A DNA stretch of 64,000 nucleotides, taken from assembly GCA_963817375.1 (NCBI GenBank), contig CAWFOB010000008.1:62001-126000 (forward strand). The letters run 5' to 3'. Source of the DNA: JACVRM01 sp963817375 (GTDB taxonomy: Bacteria > Actinomycetota > Thermoleophilia > Gaiellales > Gaiellaceae). The notes under the pieces were generated by a model. It made no database searches, was not told where the DNA came from, and saw only the letters and a program-made list of their open reading frames with translations. Every line of letters starts with the position of its first letter. Position 1 is the first letter of the stretch. A program made the position numbers and the translations under genes. Shown here piece after piece: positions 35,848-44,318 of the stretch.

Positions 35848-36630
35848 GGGGCTGTCCCCGAAGGGGGCTGTCCCCAGTGTCAGGCAGTGCCGGTTGTCGA
35901 GGCACGAGGCGGCGGGCGCACGGGGCGTCAGGCAGTGCCGGTCGCCGAAGCACGAGGGACAGCCCCCTTCGGGGACAGCCCCTGCGTGGAGAAGTCGTTC
36001 GTGAAGGGGCTGTCCCCGCGAAGCGGGGGCTGTCCCGTGTCAGGCAGTGCCGGTTGTCGAGGCACGAGGCGGCGGGCGCACGGGGCGTCAGGCCGTGCCG
36101 GTCGCCGAAGCACGAGGGACAGCCCCCTTCGGGGACAGCCCCTGCGTGGAGAAGTCGTTCGTGAAGGGGCTGTCCCCGCGAAGCGGGGGCTGTCCCCAGT
36201 GTCAGGCAATGCCGGTCGTCGAGGCACGAGGCGGCGGGCGCACGGGGCGTCAGGCAGTGCCGGTCGCCGAAGCACGAGGGACAGCCCCCTTCGGGGACAG
36301 CCCCTGCGTGGAGAAGTCGTTCGTGATAGGGGCTGTCCCCGCGAAGCGGGGGCTGTCCCCAGCGTCAGGCAATGCCGGTTGTCGAGCGTCAGGGCGTGAT
36401 CGCGGTCATCGCGTAGGGCTGCGTCCCCGGTGTCAGGCAATGCCGGTCGGCGAAGCACGAGGGACAGGCCCCTTCGGGGACAGCCCCTGCGTGGAGAAGT
36501 CGGTGCGTCAGGGCGAGATCGCGGTCACTCGTGCCCAGCCCGTACACACGGCATCCGGGCTGAAACGCGTTCCGCCGACAGCGCCAATGGCTCGGCACTG
36601 GGGACAGCCCCCCTGCGGGGGACAGCCCCT
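35848..36630. repeat. Tandem ~161-bp palindromic repeat array (GGGGACAGCCCC, subfamily A)
   Basis: About three full units of ~161 bp followed by degenerate units, filling the whole gap between uppS and frr. Each unit has two hairpins (GGGACAGCCCCC-TTC-GGGGACAGCCCC and GGGGCTGTCCCC-GCGAAGC-GGGGGCTGTCCC) and two copies of a GTCAGGCAGTGCCGGT word. The last part (from ~36510) differs (GGCATCCGGGCTGAAACGCG). The frr stop codon sits in the last repeat bases. No ORF here is credible. Confidence 0.88.
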
Positions 36631-37186
36631 ATACCTCCATGATCTCCGACTCTTTGCGCTTCAGCAGCTCGTCGATCTTGGTCGTGTGGTCGTCCGTGAC
36701 CTTCTGGACGCGCTCCTCCGCGCGGTGCTCCTCGTCGGCGCCGACGTCGCCGTTGTCGACGAGCTCCTTGAGGTGGTGCATGACGTCGCGCCGCACGTTG
36801 CGGACGGCGACCTTGCCCTCCTCGGCCATGTGCCGGACGATCTTGACGAGCTCCTTGCGCCGCTCCTCGGTGAGCTGCGGGACGGGCAGGCGGATGATCT
36901 TGCCGTCGTTCGACGGCGTCAGGCCGAGGTCCGATTGCTGGATGGCGCGCTCGATCGCGCTGACCGAGCTCGGGTCGAACGGCTGGACGGTGAGCATCCG
37001 CGCCTCCGGCACGTTGATCGTCGCCAGCTGCTTGAGCGGCGTCGGCGTGCCGTAGTAGTCGATCTGCACGCGGTCGAGGAGCGCCGTCGACGCGCGGCCG
37101 GTGCGCACGCCGTTGAACTCCTGCTGCGTGTGGTCGACGGACGAGGCCATCCGGTGGACGGCGTCGGAGACGAGGTCGTCGATCAT
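36629..37186 (-). CDS. frr: Ribosome recycling factor
   Basis: RRF, 185 residues, normal length; splits post-termination ribosomes with EF-G. Typical blocks: FNGVRTGRASTALLDRVQID, YYGTPTPLKQLATINVPEAR, DGKIIRLPVPQLTEERRKEL, and C-terminal KVTDDHTTKIDELLKRKESE. The ATG overlaps the pyrH stop (ATGA). Last gene of rpsB-tsf-pyrH-frr, and its final codon touches the repeat array. Confidence 0.96.
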   Translation of the reverse strand: MIDDLVSDAVHRMASSVDHTQQEFNGVRTGRASTALLDRVQIDYYGTPTPLKQLATINVPEARMLTVQPFDPSSVSAIERAIQQSDLGLTPSNDGKIIRLPVPQLTEERRKELVKIVRHMAEEGKVAVRNVRRDVMHHLKELVDNGDVGADEEHRAEERVQKVTDDHTTKIDELLKRKESEIMEV

Positions 37187-37959
37187 TGCTGGTCCTCCTC
37201 CGCGGGCGGTGTCGTGATGATGGTTCCGACGCGCTCCCCGCGGACGACGCGTCCGATGTTGCCGGCCTCGAGCCCGAAGACGTGGATCGGCAGGCGGTTG
37301 TCCATGCAGAGCGACAGCGCGGTCGTGTCCATGACCTTCAGCCCGCGCTCGATCGCCTGGAGATGCGTGAGCGCCGGGATGAACGTCGCGTTCGCGTCCT
37401 CGCGCGGGTCGCCGTCGTAGACGCCGGCGACGGCGTTCTTGGCCATGAGGATCGCGTCGGCGCCGATCTCGAGCGCGCGCAGCGCGGCCGCCGTGTCGGT
37501 CGTGAAGTACGGGTTGCCGGTGCCCGCCGCGAAGATGACGATGCGGTGCTTCTCGAGGTGGCGGATCGCGCGGCGGCGGATGTACGCCTCGGCCACCTCG
37601 GGGATGCCGAGCGCCGACTGGATGCGCGTGTCGGCGCCGCGATGCTCGAGCACGTCCTGCAGCGTCAGCGCGTTCAGGACGGTGGCGAGCATCCCCGCGT
37701 AGTCGGCGGTGGCGCGGTCCATGCCCTGCGCGGCCGCGGCCATGCCGCGGTAGATGTTCCCGCCGCCGACGACCAGTGCGATCTGCACGCCGTCGGCGTG
37801 GACGCCCGCGATCTCGGACGCGATCGCCTCGATCCGCCGGTGGTCGACGCCGTAGGGCTGGTCGCCCATCAGCGCCTCCCCGGAGAGCTTCAGCAGCACG
37901 CGCCGGACACGTGTGCCCGGCGCGCCCGCCTCAGCCGAACGTGGCTCGGTCAACGCCAT
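37183..37959 (-). CDS. pyrH: UMP kinase
   Basis: UMP kinase, 258 residues, phosphorylates UMP to UDP. Amino-acid-kinase fold: RRVLLKLSGEALMG, VVGGGNIYRG, FAAGTGNPYFTTDTAAALRA, and VMDTTALSLCMDNRLPIHVF. The ATG overlaps the last base of the tsf stop. Order tsf-pyrH-frr is the usual bacterial one. Confidence 0.96.
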   Translation of the reverse strand: MALTEPRSAEAGAPGTRVRRVLLKLSGEALMGDQPYGVDHRRIEAIASEIAGVHADGVQIALVVGGGNIYRGMAAAAQGMDRATADYAGMLATVLNALTLQDVLEHRGADTRIQSALGIPEVAEAYIRRRAIRHLEKHRIVIFAAGTGNPYFTTDTAAALRALEIGADAILMAKNAVAGVYDGDPREDANATFIPALTHLQAIERGLKVMDTTALSLCMDNRLPIHVFGLEAGNIGRVVRGERVGTIITTPPAEEDQQ

Positions 37960-38759
37960 CAGGCGAGCGCGAGCCGTTCGAACTCGAGCACCTCGGCGCC
38001 GGCCTCGGAGAGCGCCTGGCCGACCGTCTTCGCCGAGTCGTGGATCCAGGGCTGCTCGGAGAGCACCTGGGCGGCGAAGAAGCGCTTGTTGAGCATGCCC
38101 TCGACGATCTTCTCGCGGGCCTGCTCCGGCTTCGACTGCACCTCGTCGGAGTTGGCGTAGATGTCGCGCTCGGCGGCGACGACGTCCTCGGGGACGTCCT
38201 CGCGCGTGATCCACTCCGGCGCCGAGGCGGCGATGTGCATCGCCACCTTGCGGCCCAGGTCGGCGTCGCCCGTGCTGACCTGGACGAGCACGCCGAGCTT
38301 GTTCGCCGGCGGATGCACGTAGGCCGAGATGCGGCCCCCGTTCACCGAGTGGAAGTGCGCGGCGCCCGCGACGACGATGTTCTCGCCGAGCTTGGCGACC
38401 AGCTCCTGGCGCTCCTGCTCGAAGCGCTCGACGGCCTCGACGCCCTCGGCGTCGACGGCCTTCAGCACCTTCTCCGCGAAGGCCTGGAACTCGTCGTTCT
38501 TCGAGACCGGCTCGGTCTCGCAGCCGACGGCCACGATCGTCCCGGACGCGCCGTCGCCGGACAGCGTCGAGCCGACGAGGCCCTCCGTCGTCTCTCGGCC
38601 GGCGCGCTTCGCGGCCTGCATCATGCCCTTCTCGCGCAGCAGGGTCACCGCCGCGTCGATGTCGCCGCCCGTCTCCACGAGCGCGCGCTTGCAATCCATC
38701 ATCCCGGCCCCGGTGCGCTCCCGGAGCTCCTTGACCAGGCTGGCTGAGATCTCGGTCAC
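37959..38759 (-). CDS. tsf: Elongation factor Ts
   Basis: EF-Ts, 266 residues, nucleotide exchange factor for EF-Tu. N-terminal UBA-like domain: LVKELRERTGAGMMDCKRAL. The core has the EF-Tu contact region in ETEPVSKNDEFQAFAEKVLK (usually TDFVAKN) and AAHFHSVNGGRISAYVHPPA. C-terminal KRFFAAQVLSEQPWI. Starts at GTG overlapping the rpsB stop (GTGA). Confidence 0.95.
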   Translation of the reverse strand: MTEISASLVKELRERTGAGMMDCKRALVETGGDIDAAVTLLREKGMMQAAKRAGRETTEGLVGSTLSGDGASGTIVAVGCETEPVSKNDEFQAFAEKVLKAVDAEGVEAVERFEQERQELVAKLGENIVVAGAAHFHSVNGGRISAYVHPPANKLGVLVQVSTGDADLGRKVAMHIAASAPEWITREDVPEDVVAAERDIYANSDEVQSKPEQAREKIVEGMLNKRFFAAQVLSEQPWIHDSAKTVGQALSEAGAEVLEFERLALA

Positions 38760-39734
38760 AGGCCCTCCTTCTCCATCTCCCGCTCCGTCTGCTCGAGGCT
38801 GATCGCCTCTTCGGACTTCTCGGTCTTGCCCGCCAGCTCGTGGGCCGACGGGATCGGATCCTCCGGCCCGGGCTCGGGCGCCCTCGGCGTGCTCGGTCCG
38901 CGCCATCACCTCGAACTGCGGGTCCTCGGCCACCGGCTCGGCCTCGGCCGCGGGCGCCTCCTCGGCTACCGGCTCGGCCTCGGCCTCGGCCGCCGGCTCC
39001 GCCTCGGTCGGCTGGCCGCCGTTGCCGTTCGCGGTGAACTCCTGCTCGGTCACCTTGTTCTGGCCTGCCTCGATGCCCTTGGCGATCGCCCGCACGATCA
39101 GCTCGCACGAGCGGATCGCGTCGTCGTTGCCCGGGATGACGAAGTCGGCCTCGTCCGGGTCGCAGTTCGTGTCGACGAGCGCGATGATCGGCAGCCCGAG
39201 CCGGCGCGCCTCGCGCACCGCGAGCTGCTCCTTGCGCAGGTCCACGATGAACACGGCGTCCGGGCGGCGGCGCATGTCGGCGACCCCGCCGAGGTTCGCC
39301 TCGAGCTTCTCGAGCTCGGCCTGCATGGCGATGCGCTCCTTCGCGGGCAGCAGCTCGAGCTGGCCCTCCTCGCTCAGGCGGCGCAGCTCGTGGAGACGCT
39401 CGATGCGCTGCGACATCGTGCGCCAGTTGGTCAGCAGGCCGCCGAGCCAGCGGTGGTTCACGTACGGCATCCCGGCCTCTTTCGCGTGGTTCGAGATCGC
39501 GTCCATGGCCTGCTTCTTGGTGCCGACGAACAGGACCGAGCCGCCGCGGCTCGCGATGTTGCGCGCGAAGTCGTGGGCCTGCTCGAGCAGGTCGAGCGTC
39601 TGCTGCAGATCGATGATGTAGATGCCGCCGCGCTCCGTGAAGATGAAGCGGCGCATCTTGGGGTTCCAGCGGCGCGTCTGGTGGCCGAAATGGACGCCGG
39701 CCTCCAGCAGCTCCCGCATCGAGACGACAGACAC
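38756..39734 (-). CDS. rpsB: 30S ribosomal protein S2 (one frameshift in the C-terminal tail)
   Basis: S2 of the small subunit. Conserved start SVVSMRELLEAGVHFGHQTR, then MRRFIFTERGGIYIIDLQQT, VNHRWLGGLLTNWRTMSQRI, RRRPDAVFIVDLRKEQLAVR, and the S2 signature IIALVDTNCDPDEADFVIPG. The core is intact. An Ala/Glu-rich tail of ~90 residues follows, as in many actinobacteria. One extra base near 38880 breaks the tail; with it corrected, the protein ends EMEKEGL at a TGA overlapping the tsf GTG. The GTG start at 39734 has a strong ribosome site. Confidence 0.93.
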
Positions 39735-39742
39735 GGATATGT

Positions 39743-39749
39743 CCTCCTT
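39743..39749 (-). promoter_or_regulatory. Ribosome-binding site of rpsB
   Basis: AAGGAGG on the minus strand, eight bases before the GTG at 39734. It decides this GTG as the start over alternatives. The remaining leader up to the divergent gene (39750-39983) has GC-rich inverted repeats but no attenuator I can identify. Confidence 0.75.
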
Positions 39750-39983
39750 GCGGTTGAGTGTCGGTACAGCCGGCGGAGGGTGCGGGTGCACCGGCATCAG
39801 CTGCGCTGCCGGCACCGCCACCCGTCCGTTCCGCCGGGACGAAGGGAATCGGACGTCTTACCGCGCCGATTCTAGCCGCACGGCGCCCGCCGGCCCCCGG
39901 GAAACGGGACTGAGGCCTGCACATCCCCATGAAGGGTGATCTCGCCCTACAGATCTGCCCAGCCCGCGTCGATAGGGAAAGCG

Positions 39984-40932
39984 ATGGCGGGGGCCGACAT
40001 GGAAGACCGACCGGGGCTCCAGACCCTGTCGGCGACGCTCCGCGAGAACGCCTGGGAGCTGGCGGTCGAGGCCGTCCAGGAAGGGATCGTCTCCGGCACC
40101 GTGCCGCGGCTCGGCGAGCTCGGCCCGCTCGATCGCGTCGGCGACATCCCCGCGTTCATCGGCGAGCTGGCGCGCGAGATCGCCGACCCGCGAGCGGAGC
40201 GCTTCGACGGCGCCGGGCCGCTGCTCGAGCTCGCCCGCGCCCACGCGCGCAACCGGGAGGCGCTCGGGTTCACGCCCCGCGAGGTGCTCATGGAGTTCCT
40301 CCTGCTCCGGCGCGTGCTCTGGCGCGCGCTGTCGCGCGAGCCCGACCTGCTCGAGGGCAGCGACCCCTTCGTCGTGCAGAGCCGGCTCGACGGCGCCGTG
40401 GATGTGCTCGTGGTCGAGTTCGCGGTCGCGTTCTTCGACCGCGCCACGCAGGCGCTCGCCGAGCAGGCACGCACCGACGCGCTCACGGGCCTGCTGAACC
40501 ATCAGGCGTTCTGGGGCGAGGTCGGCACGGAGCTCGAGCGCGCCGCGCGCTACGGACACGAGCTGACGCTCGTCTACGTGGACGTCGACGACTTCAAGGG
40601 CATCAACGACCGGTACGGCCACCCCGCCGGCGACCGGGTGCTGCGCGCCGTCGCCGTCGGTGCTGCTCGACGAGGCGCGCGACTCGGACGTGGTCGGGCG
40701 CACGGGCGGCGACGAGTTCGCCGCGTGCCTCATCGAGAGCGAGCCGGACGCCGGCGCCCGCTTCATCGCCCGTCTGCGCGGCCGCGTGTCCGGGCTCAGC
40801 CTCGACCGGGGCATGCCGCCCTCGTTGTGGCTCACGGCCGGCTCCGCCCGCTTCCCCGCCGAAGCGGGCACGCCGGACGCGCTGTTCGAGCTCGCCGACG
40901 CGCGCCTCTACGACGCCAAGCGCTCCAGGTAG
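39984..40932 (+). CDS. Diguanylate cyclase (GGDEF) with RsbRD-like N-terminal domain (one frameshift)
   Basis: A ~315-residue protein. The N-terminal ~155 residues are helical and resemble the RsbRD_N sensor domain (LRENAWELAVEAVQEGIVSG, ALGFTPREVLMEFLLLRRVL). The GGDEF domain starts at ARTDALTGLLNHQAFWGEV, with VYVDVDDFKGINDRYGHPAG; then one extra base near 40655 breaks the frame. After it come LLDEARDSDVVGRTGGDEFA with an intact GGDEF motif and an RxxD inhibitory site (RDSD) five residues before. It likely makes cyclic di-GMP with product inhibition. The ATG with AGGGAAA upstream is chosen. It is divergent from rpsB, and its 3' end overlaps the convergent rluD-like gene by 25 bases. Confidence 0.85.
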
Positions 40933-41795
40933 CCCGCGAGGTCGGCCGGGAGCGGCGACTCGACGTCGACCCGCTCGTCCGTGAACGGGTGCGGGAACGC
41001 GAGCCGGGCAGCGTGCAGGAACTGCCGCCGGAGGCCGGGAGCGGGCACGCCGTAGACCCGGTCACCGAGCACGGGCAGGTCGATCGCGGCCAGGTGCACG
41101 CGAATCTGGTGCGTGCGGCCCGTCTCGAGCGTGACCCGCAGCAGGGCCTGGTCGCGAAGCAGGCGCTCGACCTCGAAGTGCGTGACGGCTGCGCGCGGCG
41201 TGTCGGTGTCGAGCGACTGCCGGGTCGGATCGGAGCGGTCGCGGCCGATCGCGGCCTCGACCGTGCCGCGCCAGGAGCGCGGGCGGCCGCGCACGAGCGC
41301 CAGGTACGTGCGCTCGAGCTCGTGGCGGCGGACGAGCCGCTGCAGGCGGCGATGCGACTCGGCCGAGCGCGCCACGACGAGCAGGCCCGACGTGTCGCGG
41401 TCGAGCCGGTGCACGATGCCGGGCCGCTCCGCCTCGCCGCCCGCGGCGCCGTGCTCCAGCAGGCCCTGGACGAGCGTCCCGCCCGGGTGGCCCGGGGCCG
41501 GGTGGACGACGACGCCCGCCGGCTTGTCGACGACGAGCAGGTGCTCGTCCTCCCAGGCGATGCGCAGGTCGACGTCCTCGGCCTGGAGCTCCGGCTCCGC
41601 ATGCTCGGGCGGCTCGAACTCGAGCTCCTCGCCGCCGGCCAGCCGGTAGCTCTGCCCGCGTGCCGCTCCGTCCACGGTGACGGCGCCGGCGGAAAGCAGC
41701 CGCTGCGCCTCCTGGCGCGAGTCGACCTCGGGCAGCGACGCGAGCACCCGGTCGAGGCGCATCCCGGCCGCCTCGGCCGGAACCCGGACGCGCAT
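40908..41795 (-). CDS. RluA/RluD-family 23S rRNA pseudouridine synthase
   Basis: A 295-residue pseudouridine synthase. S4-like RNA-binding domain at the N-terminus (MRLDRVLASLPEVDSRQEAQ). Catalytic domain with VVDKPAGVVVHPAPGHPGGT and the catalytic Asp in GIVHRLDRDTSGLLVVARS; then TGRTHQIRVHLA. These features fit RluD, which modifies helix 69 of 23S rRNA, and lspA upstream is the usual partner. The ATG at 41795 is preferred because upstream sequence belongs to a repeat element. Confidence 0.92.
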   Translation of the reverse strand: MRVRVPAEAAGMRLDRVLASLPEVDSRQEAQRLLSAGAVTVDGAARGQSYRLAGGEELEFEPPEHAEPELQAEDVDLRIAWEDEHLLVVDKPAGVVVHPAPGHPGGTLVQGLLEHGAAGGEAERPGIVHRLDRDTSGLLVVARSAESHRRLQRLVRRHELERTYLALVRGRPRSWRGTVEAAIGRDRSDPTRQSLDTDTPRAAVTHFEVERLLRDQALLRVTLETGRTHQIRVHLAAIDLPVLGDRVYGVPAPGLRRQFLHAARLAFPHPFTDERVDVESPLPADLAGYLERLAS

Positions 41796-41853
41796 GCGCA
41801 CTAGTGTCCCTCCTGGGGATGTGGCCACGTTCCTCGCGTGCGAGGAGCAAGCC

Positions 41854-41913
41854 AGGCTAGGACGCAAGGAGCCCCAATAGCAGCTGCTATTGGGGCGACT
41901 GAGGACGACGCAT
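41854..41913. repeat. Inverted-pair repeat element, copy A
   Basis: A ~60-base element with an internal hairpin (CCCCAATAGC/GCTATTGGGG), flanked by AGGCTAGGACGCA and GACTGAGGACGACGCAT. It is found again in opposite orientation at 43278-43341. It lies between lspA and the rluD-like gene. Confidence 0.75.
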
Positions 41914-41974
41914 GGCGCCGCTCATCGCGCGCGAGGGACCTGGAGGGCATTCCCAGGAGGGGCGCTAGTGCGCA

Positions 41975-42541
41975 TCAGTCGACGGCGCGGAGCGGCGGCG
42001 TGCGCTCCGCGGCGAACAGCGAGTAGACGAGCAGGGCCACGCCGACGCAGATGAAGCTGTCGGCGAGGTTGAAGGCCGGCCACCAGCGGAGGTCGAGGAA
42101 GTCCGTGACGTGGCCGAGCCGGACGCGGTCGAGCAGGTTCGACGCGCTCCCGCCGATGAGGAAGCCGAACGCGACCGGCAGCAGCGGGTGACGGGCGCCC
42201 GAGCGCCGGAAGAACATGATCATCCAGACGATCGCCGCCGACGTGAGGAGCGCGACGATCGCCGTCGCGCCGCCGAACAGGCCGAACGCGATGCCGGTGT
42301 TCTGGACGTGGTGGATCGTGAGCGGGCCGACGACCTTGGTCTCGTCGCCGAGCGCGAGCGAGCTCGTGACGACGTGCTTCGTGATCTGGTCGGCAACGAG
42401 CGCCGCGACGGCGATCGCGGCGAGCGCGATCCACTGGGCGGGCGTGGCCGAGGTGTCGCGCGACGCGCCCGAGACGGGCTCGAGCCCGTGCGGCGACGAG
42501 CCGACACGAATGTCGGGGGCGCGCGCCGGTGCCTCCTTCAC
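41975..42541 (-). CDS. lspA: Lipoprotein signal peptidase
   Basis: Signal peptidase II, 188 residues, removes signal peptides from prolipoproteins in the inner membrane. Four helices are visible. Catalytic Asp motifs: GGSASNLLDRVRLGHVTDFL (first Asp, GNxxDR-type with S for G) and FNLADSFICVGVALLV (second Asp). Also ADQITKHVV and HHVQNTGIAFGLF. Starts at GTG overlapping the dksA-like stop (GTGA). A ~45-residue N-terminal extension precedes the first helix. Confidence 0.92.
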   Translation of the reverse strand: MKEAPARAPDIRVGSSPHGLEPVSGASRDTSATPAQWIALAAIAVAALVADQITKHVVTSSLALGDETKVVGPLTIHHVQNTGIAFGLFGGATAIVALLTSAAIVWMIMFFRRSGARHPLLPVAFGFLIGGSASNLLDRVRLGHVTDFLDLRWWPAFNLADSFICVGVALLVYSLFAAERTPPLRAVD

Positions 42542-42918
42542 CCCAGCTCCCGGCGGCGCTGGTCGTCGATGCAGAGCGTCGCCCACGGCCTCGCCTCGAG
42601 CCGCTCCCTGCCGATCGGCTTGCCGCAGGTCGTGCAGATGCCGTACGTGCCGTCGTCGATCCGCTTCAGCGCGGCGTCGATCTCCAGGATGACCTCGTCG
42701 GCGTTCTCCTCGAGCCCGTACTCCACCTCGCGGTCGTGCGTCTCGGTGGCCAGGTCGCCGAGGTGGTCGTCGAGCGAGCTCGAGTTCAGCTCGCCGGTCG
42801 CGTCCTCGAGCGACGTCGAGGAGTCCGCATGGATGGCCACGAGCGCGCGCGAGATCTGCGCGCGGTGCGTCAGCAGCAGCCCGTGGAAGTGGTCGAGGTC
42901 CAGGTCGGCTGGCGTCAT
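42538..42918 (-). CDS. DksA/TraR-type zinc-finger protein
   Basis: A 126-residue protein. The N-terminal ~75 residues are a likely coiled coil (THRAQISRALVAIHADSSTS, ETHDREVEYGLEENADEVIL). The C-terminal finger has YGICTTCGKPIGRERLEARP and then LCIDDQ. The normal C4 set is Cys-X2-Cys...Cys-X2-Cys; here the fourth Cys is Asp. Relatives modulate RNA polymerase through its secondary channel. It overlaps the DUF167 gene by 4 bases upstream and lspA downstream, so the three are one unit. Confidence 0.85.
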   Translation of the reverse strand: MTPADLDLDHFHGLLLTHRAQISRALVAIHADSSTSLEDATGELNSSSLDDHLGDLATETHDREVEYGLEENADEVILEIDAALKRIDDGTYGICTTCGKPIGRERLEARPWATLCIDDQRRRELG

Positions 42919-43202
42919 GCAGGCCCCTTCTGTTCGGCCGCGGCCAGGCGGCGGTCGGTCTCGTCGGCCGACAGCCCGGTCAGCTCGACGAGCTTGTCCC
43001 GGGTGCCGTGCCCGCCGACGAGCCGGACGTCGCTCTTCGGCACCGCGAGGGTCCCGGCGAGCAGCTCGACGACGGCCTCGTTGGCCCGGCCGCGCTCGGG
43101 CGCCTCGCGCACGCGGATCTTCCACGCGTCGCCGTACCGACCGACGATGCCGGGGGTGCTCGACCCCGGAATCACGCGGACGCGGAGCTTCGTGCCCGTC
43201 AC
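42915..43202 (-). CDS. DUF167 (YggU) family protein
   Basis: A 95-residue protein matching YggU: TKLRVRVIPGSSTPGIVGRY, then WKIRVREAPERGRANEAVVE (the AP..GKAN-type signature) and VRLVGGHGTRDKLVELTGL. Function is not established in the family; the gene is often near yggT and yggS, as here. The stop overlaps the dksA-like ATG (ATGA). Confidence 0.88.
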   Translation of the reverse strand: MTGTKLRVRVIPGSSTPGIVGRYGDAWKIRVREAPERGRANEAVVELLAGTLAVPKSDVRLVGGHGTRDKLVELTGLSADETDRRLAAAEQKGPA

Positions 43203-43228
43203 CGCGTCAGTATATGAGCGCGCTTGAG

Positions 43229-43390
43229 GAGACTCTGGCGAGACACAGCTGTGTCCGTCGGCAGGCGCTGCTCGCCCCGATGCGTCGTCCTCAGTCGCCC
43301 CGATAGGCTCCGCTATCGAGGCTCCCTGCGTCCTAGCCTCGGGGCGAGCATCGCGTGCCGCCGAACGAGCGGCGTCCCGCCAGAGTCCCC
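43229..43390. repeat. Long imperfect palindrome containing inverted-pair element copy B
   Basis: A ~160-base imperfect palindrome fills the gap between yggU and divIVA. The outer arms pair GACTCTGGCG with CGCCAGAGTC, the inner arms TGCTCGCCCCGA with TCGGGGCGAGCA, and the centre holds element B (reverse-oriented relative to copy A). It ends at the divIVA stop codon. No ORF is present. Confidence 0.75.
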
Positions 43391-43824
43391 TACGCGGCTT
43401 CTGCGTGTGCCGGCTCCGATTCCTCGACGCTCGTGAGCGCGGCCTGGAGCAGCGCCCGGACGCGGATCGCCTCGCCCATCAGCCGCTCGCGCTCGGCCAG
43501 TGCGTCCTGGGTGATCGACCGTGCGGCGGTGTGCGCCTCGCGCACGACCAGCTCGGCCTCGGAACGCGCCTGGTCCTTGAGCTCGATGACGGACTTCTCG
43601 GCGGTGACGAGCGTCTCGCGGAGCAGGCTCTCGAGGTCGCGGTGGCGACGCAGCTCGGTCTCGAGCTGGTGCACCTTGTCGCGCAAGTCCTCGCGCTCGC
43701 GCCACACCTCCTCGAAACTGTCCGCGACCTCCTCGAGCAGCTCGTTGACCCGCTTCTTGCGGTAGCCGCCGAAGAACGACTTCTTGAGCGTGACATGCCG
43801 GATCTCTACCGGTGCGATTGCCAA
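43390..43824 (-). CDS. DivIVA-domain protein (cell pole/division)
   Basis: A 144-residue DivIVA-like coiled-coil protein. The N-terminal membrane-targeting region reads PVEIRHVTLKKSFFGGYRKK, then VNELLEEVADSFEEV. The rest is a long coiled coil (REDLRDKVHQLETELRRHRD to about residue 125). Shorter than Wag31, so it could be a septum-associated homolog and not the polar growth organiser. It sits with yggT, sepF and yggS in the division cluster. Confidence 0.88.
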   Translation of the reverse strand: MAIAPVEIRHVTLKKSFFGGYRKKRVNELLEEVADSFEEVWREREDLRDKVHQLETELRRHRDLESLLRETLVTAEKSVIELKDQARSEAELVVREAHTAARSITQDALAERERLMGEAIRVRALLQAALTSVEESEPAHAEAA

Positions 43825-43836
43825 TTCCTCACCTCC

Positions 43837-44181
43837 CTAGTGCAGCCGGTCGAGCACCGAGATGACGACCGTGCGCGCGATGTAGAGCGCCAAGATGGCG
43901 ACGATCGGGGAAAGGTCGAGTGGGCCGAAGTTCGGCAGCAGGCGCCTGAACAGGCGCAGGTAGGGCTCGCAGACGTCGTAGAGGAAGCGCTGGATCCTGT
44001 TCAGCGTGGGCGAGTACGGGAGCCGTATCCAGCTGGTCAGGATGTACGCGAAGATCAGGAGGACGTAGACCGAGACGAAGACGGTGATGAACGTCTCGAT
44101 GCTCCCGATCGCGTCGAAGAGCACAGTTGATCTTCCGATGACCGGCCACACGGCCATGAATTCGGTCTGCATGGAGCCCAT
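43837..44181 (-). CDS. YggT-family membrane protein
   Basis: A 114-residue protein with two hydrophobic helices (FITVFVSVYVLLIFAYILTS and PIVAILALYIARTVVISVLD) and the YggT block RIQRFLYDVCEPYLRLFRRL between them. The family lies in division clusters and has been linked to osmotic or division roles without a defined mechanism. The start may be the Met at residue 4 (MQTEFM). Confidence 0.88.
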   Translation of the reverse strand: MGSMQTEFMAVWPVIGRSTVLFDAIGSIETFITVFVSVYVLLIFAYILTSWIRLPYSPTLNRIQRFLYDVCEPYLRLFRRLLPNFGPLDLSPIVAILALYIARTVVISVLDRLH

Positions 44182-44269
44182 CCTGCACTTTCAGCTTTTT
44201 CTTACCGACGGAGGCGGGCTTGCCCCGCCGCAGTCACACCGCGCGAAGTCGCGTGTGACTTCTCACGAC

Positions 44270-44316
44270 CCGCGAAAAATCGTCATGGCGAGCGGAGCGA
44301 GCCGGATTTTTCGCGG
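44270..44316 (-). terminator. Long hairpin downstream of sepF
   Basis: CCGCGAAAAATC pairs with GATTTTTCGCGG, with a GAGCGGAGC loop. The A/T-rich stem core and T-run on either strand allow termination. It lies 3 bases after the sepF stop, and the stem covers the sepF-yggT gap. It could also be a mobile palindrome. Confidence 0.55.
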
Positions 44317-44318
44317 TT

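Noticed and set aside
35848..36630. CRISPR-like array
   Set aside because: Units are ~161 bp with internal hairpins and no short constant repeat alternating with unique spacers; no cas genes are present.
37959..39821. A genuine rpsB-tsf fusion protein
   Set aside because: The fused frame arises from one extra base in the rpsB tail near 38880. Removing it restores a normal rpsB stop overlapping the tsf GTG.
39735..39983. S2 autoregulatory leader or riboswitch upstream of rpsB
   Set aside because: GC-rich inverted repeats are present, but I could not match any known leader motif.
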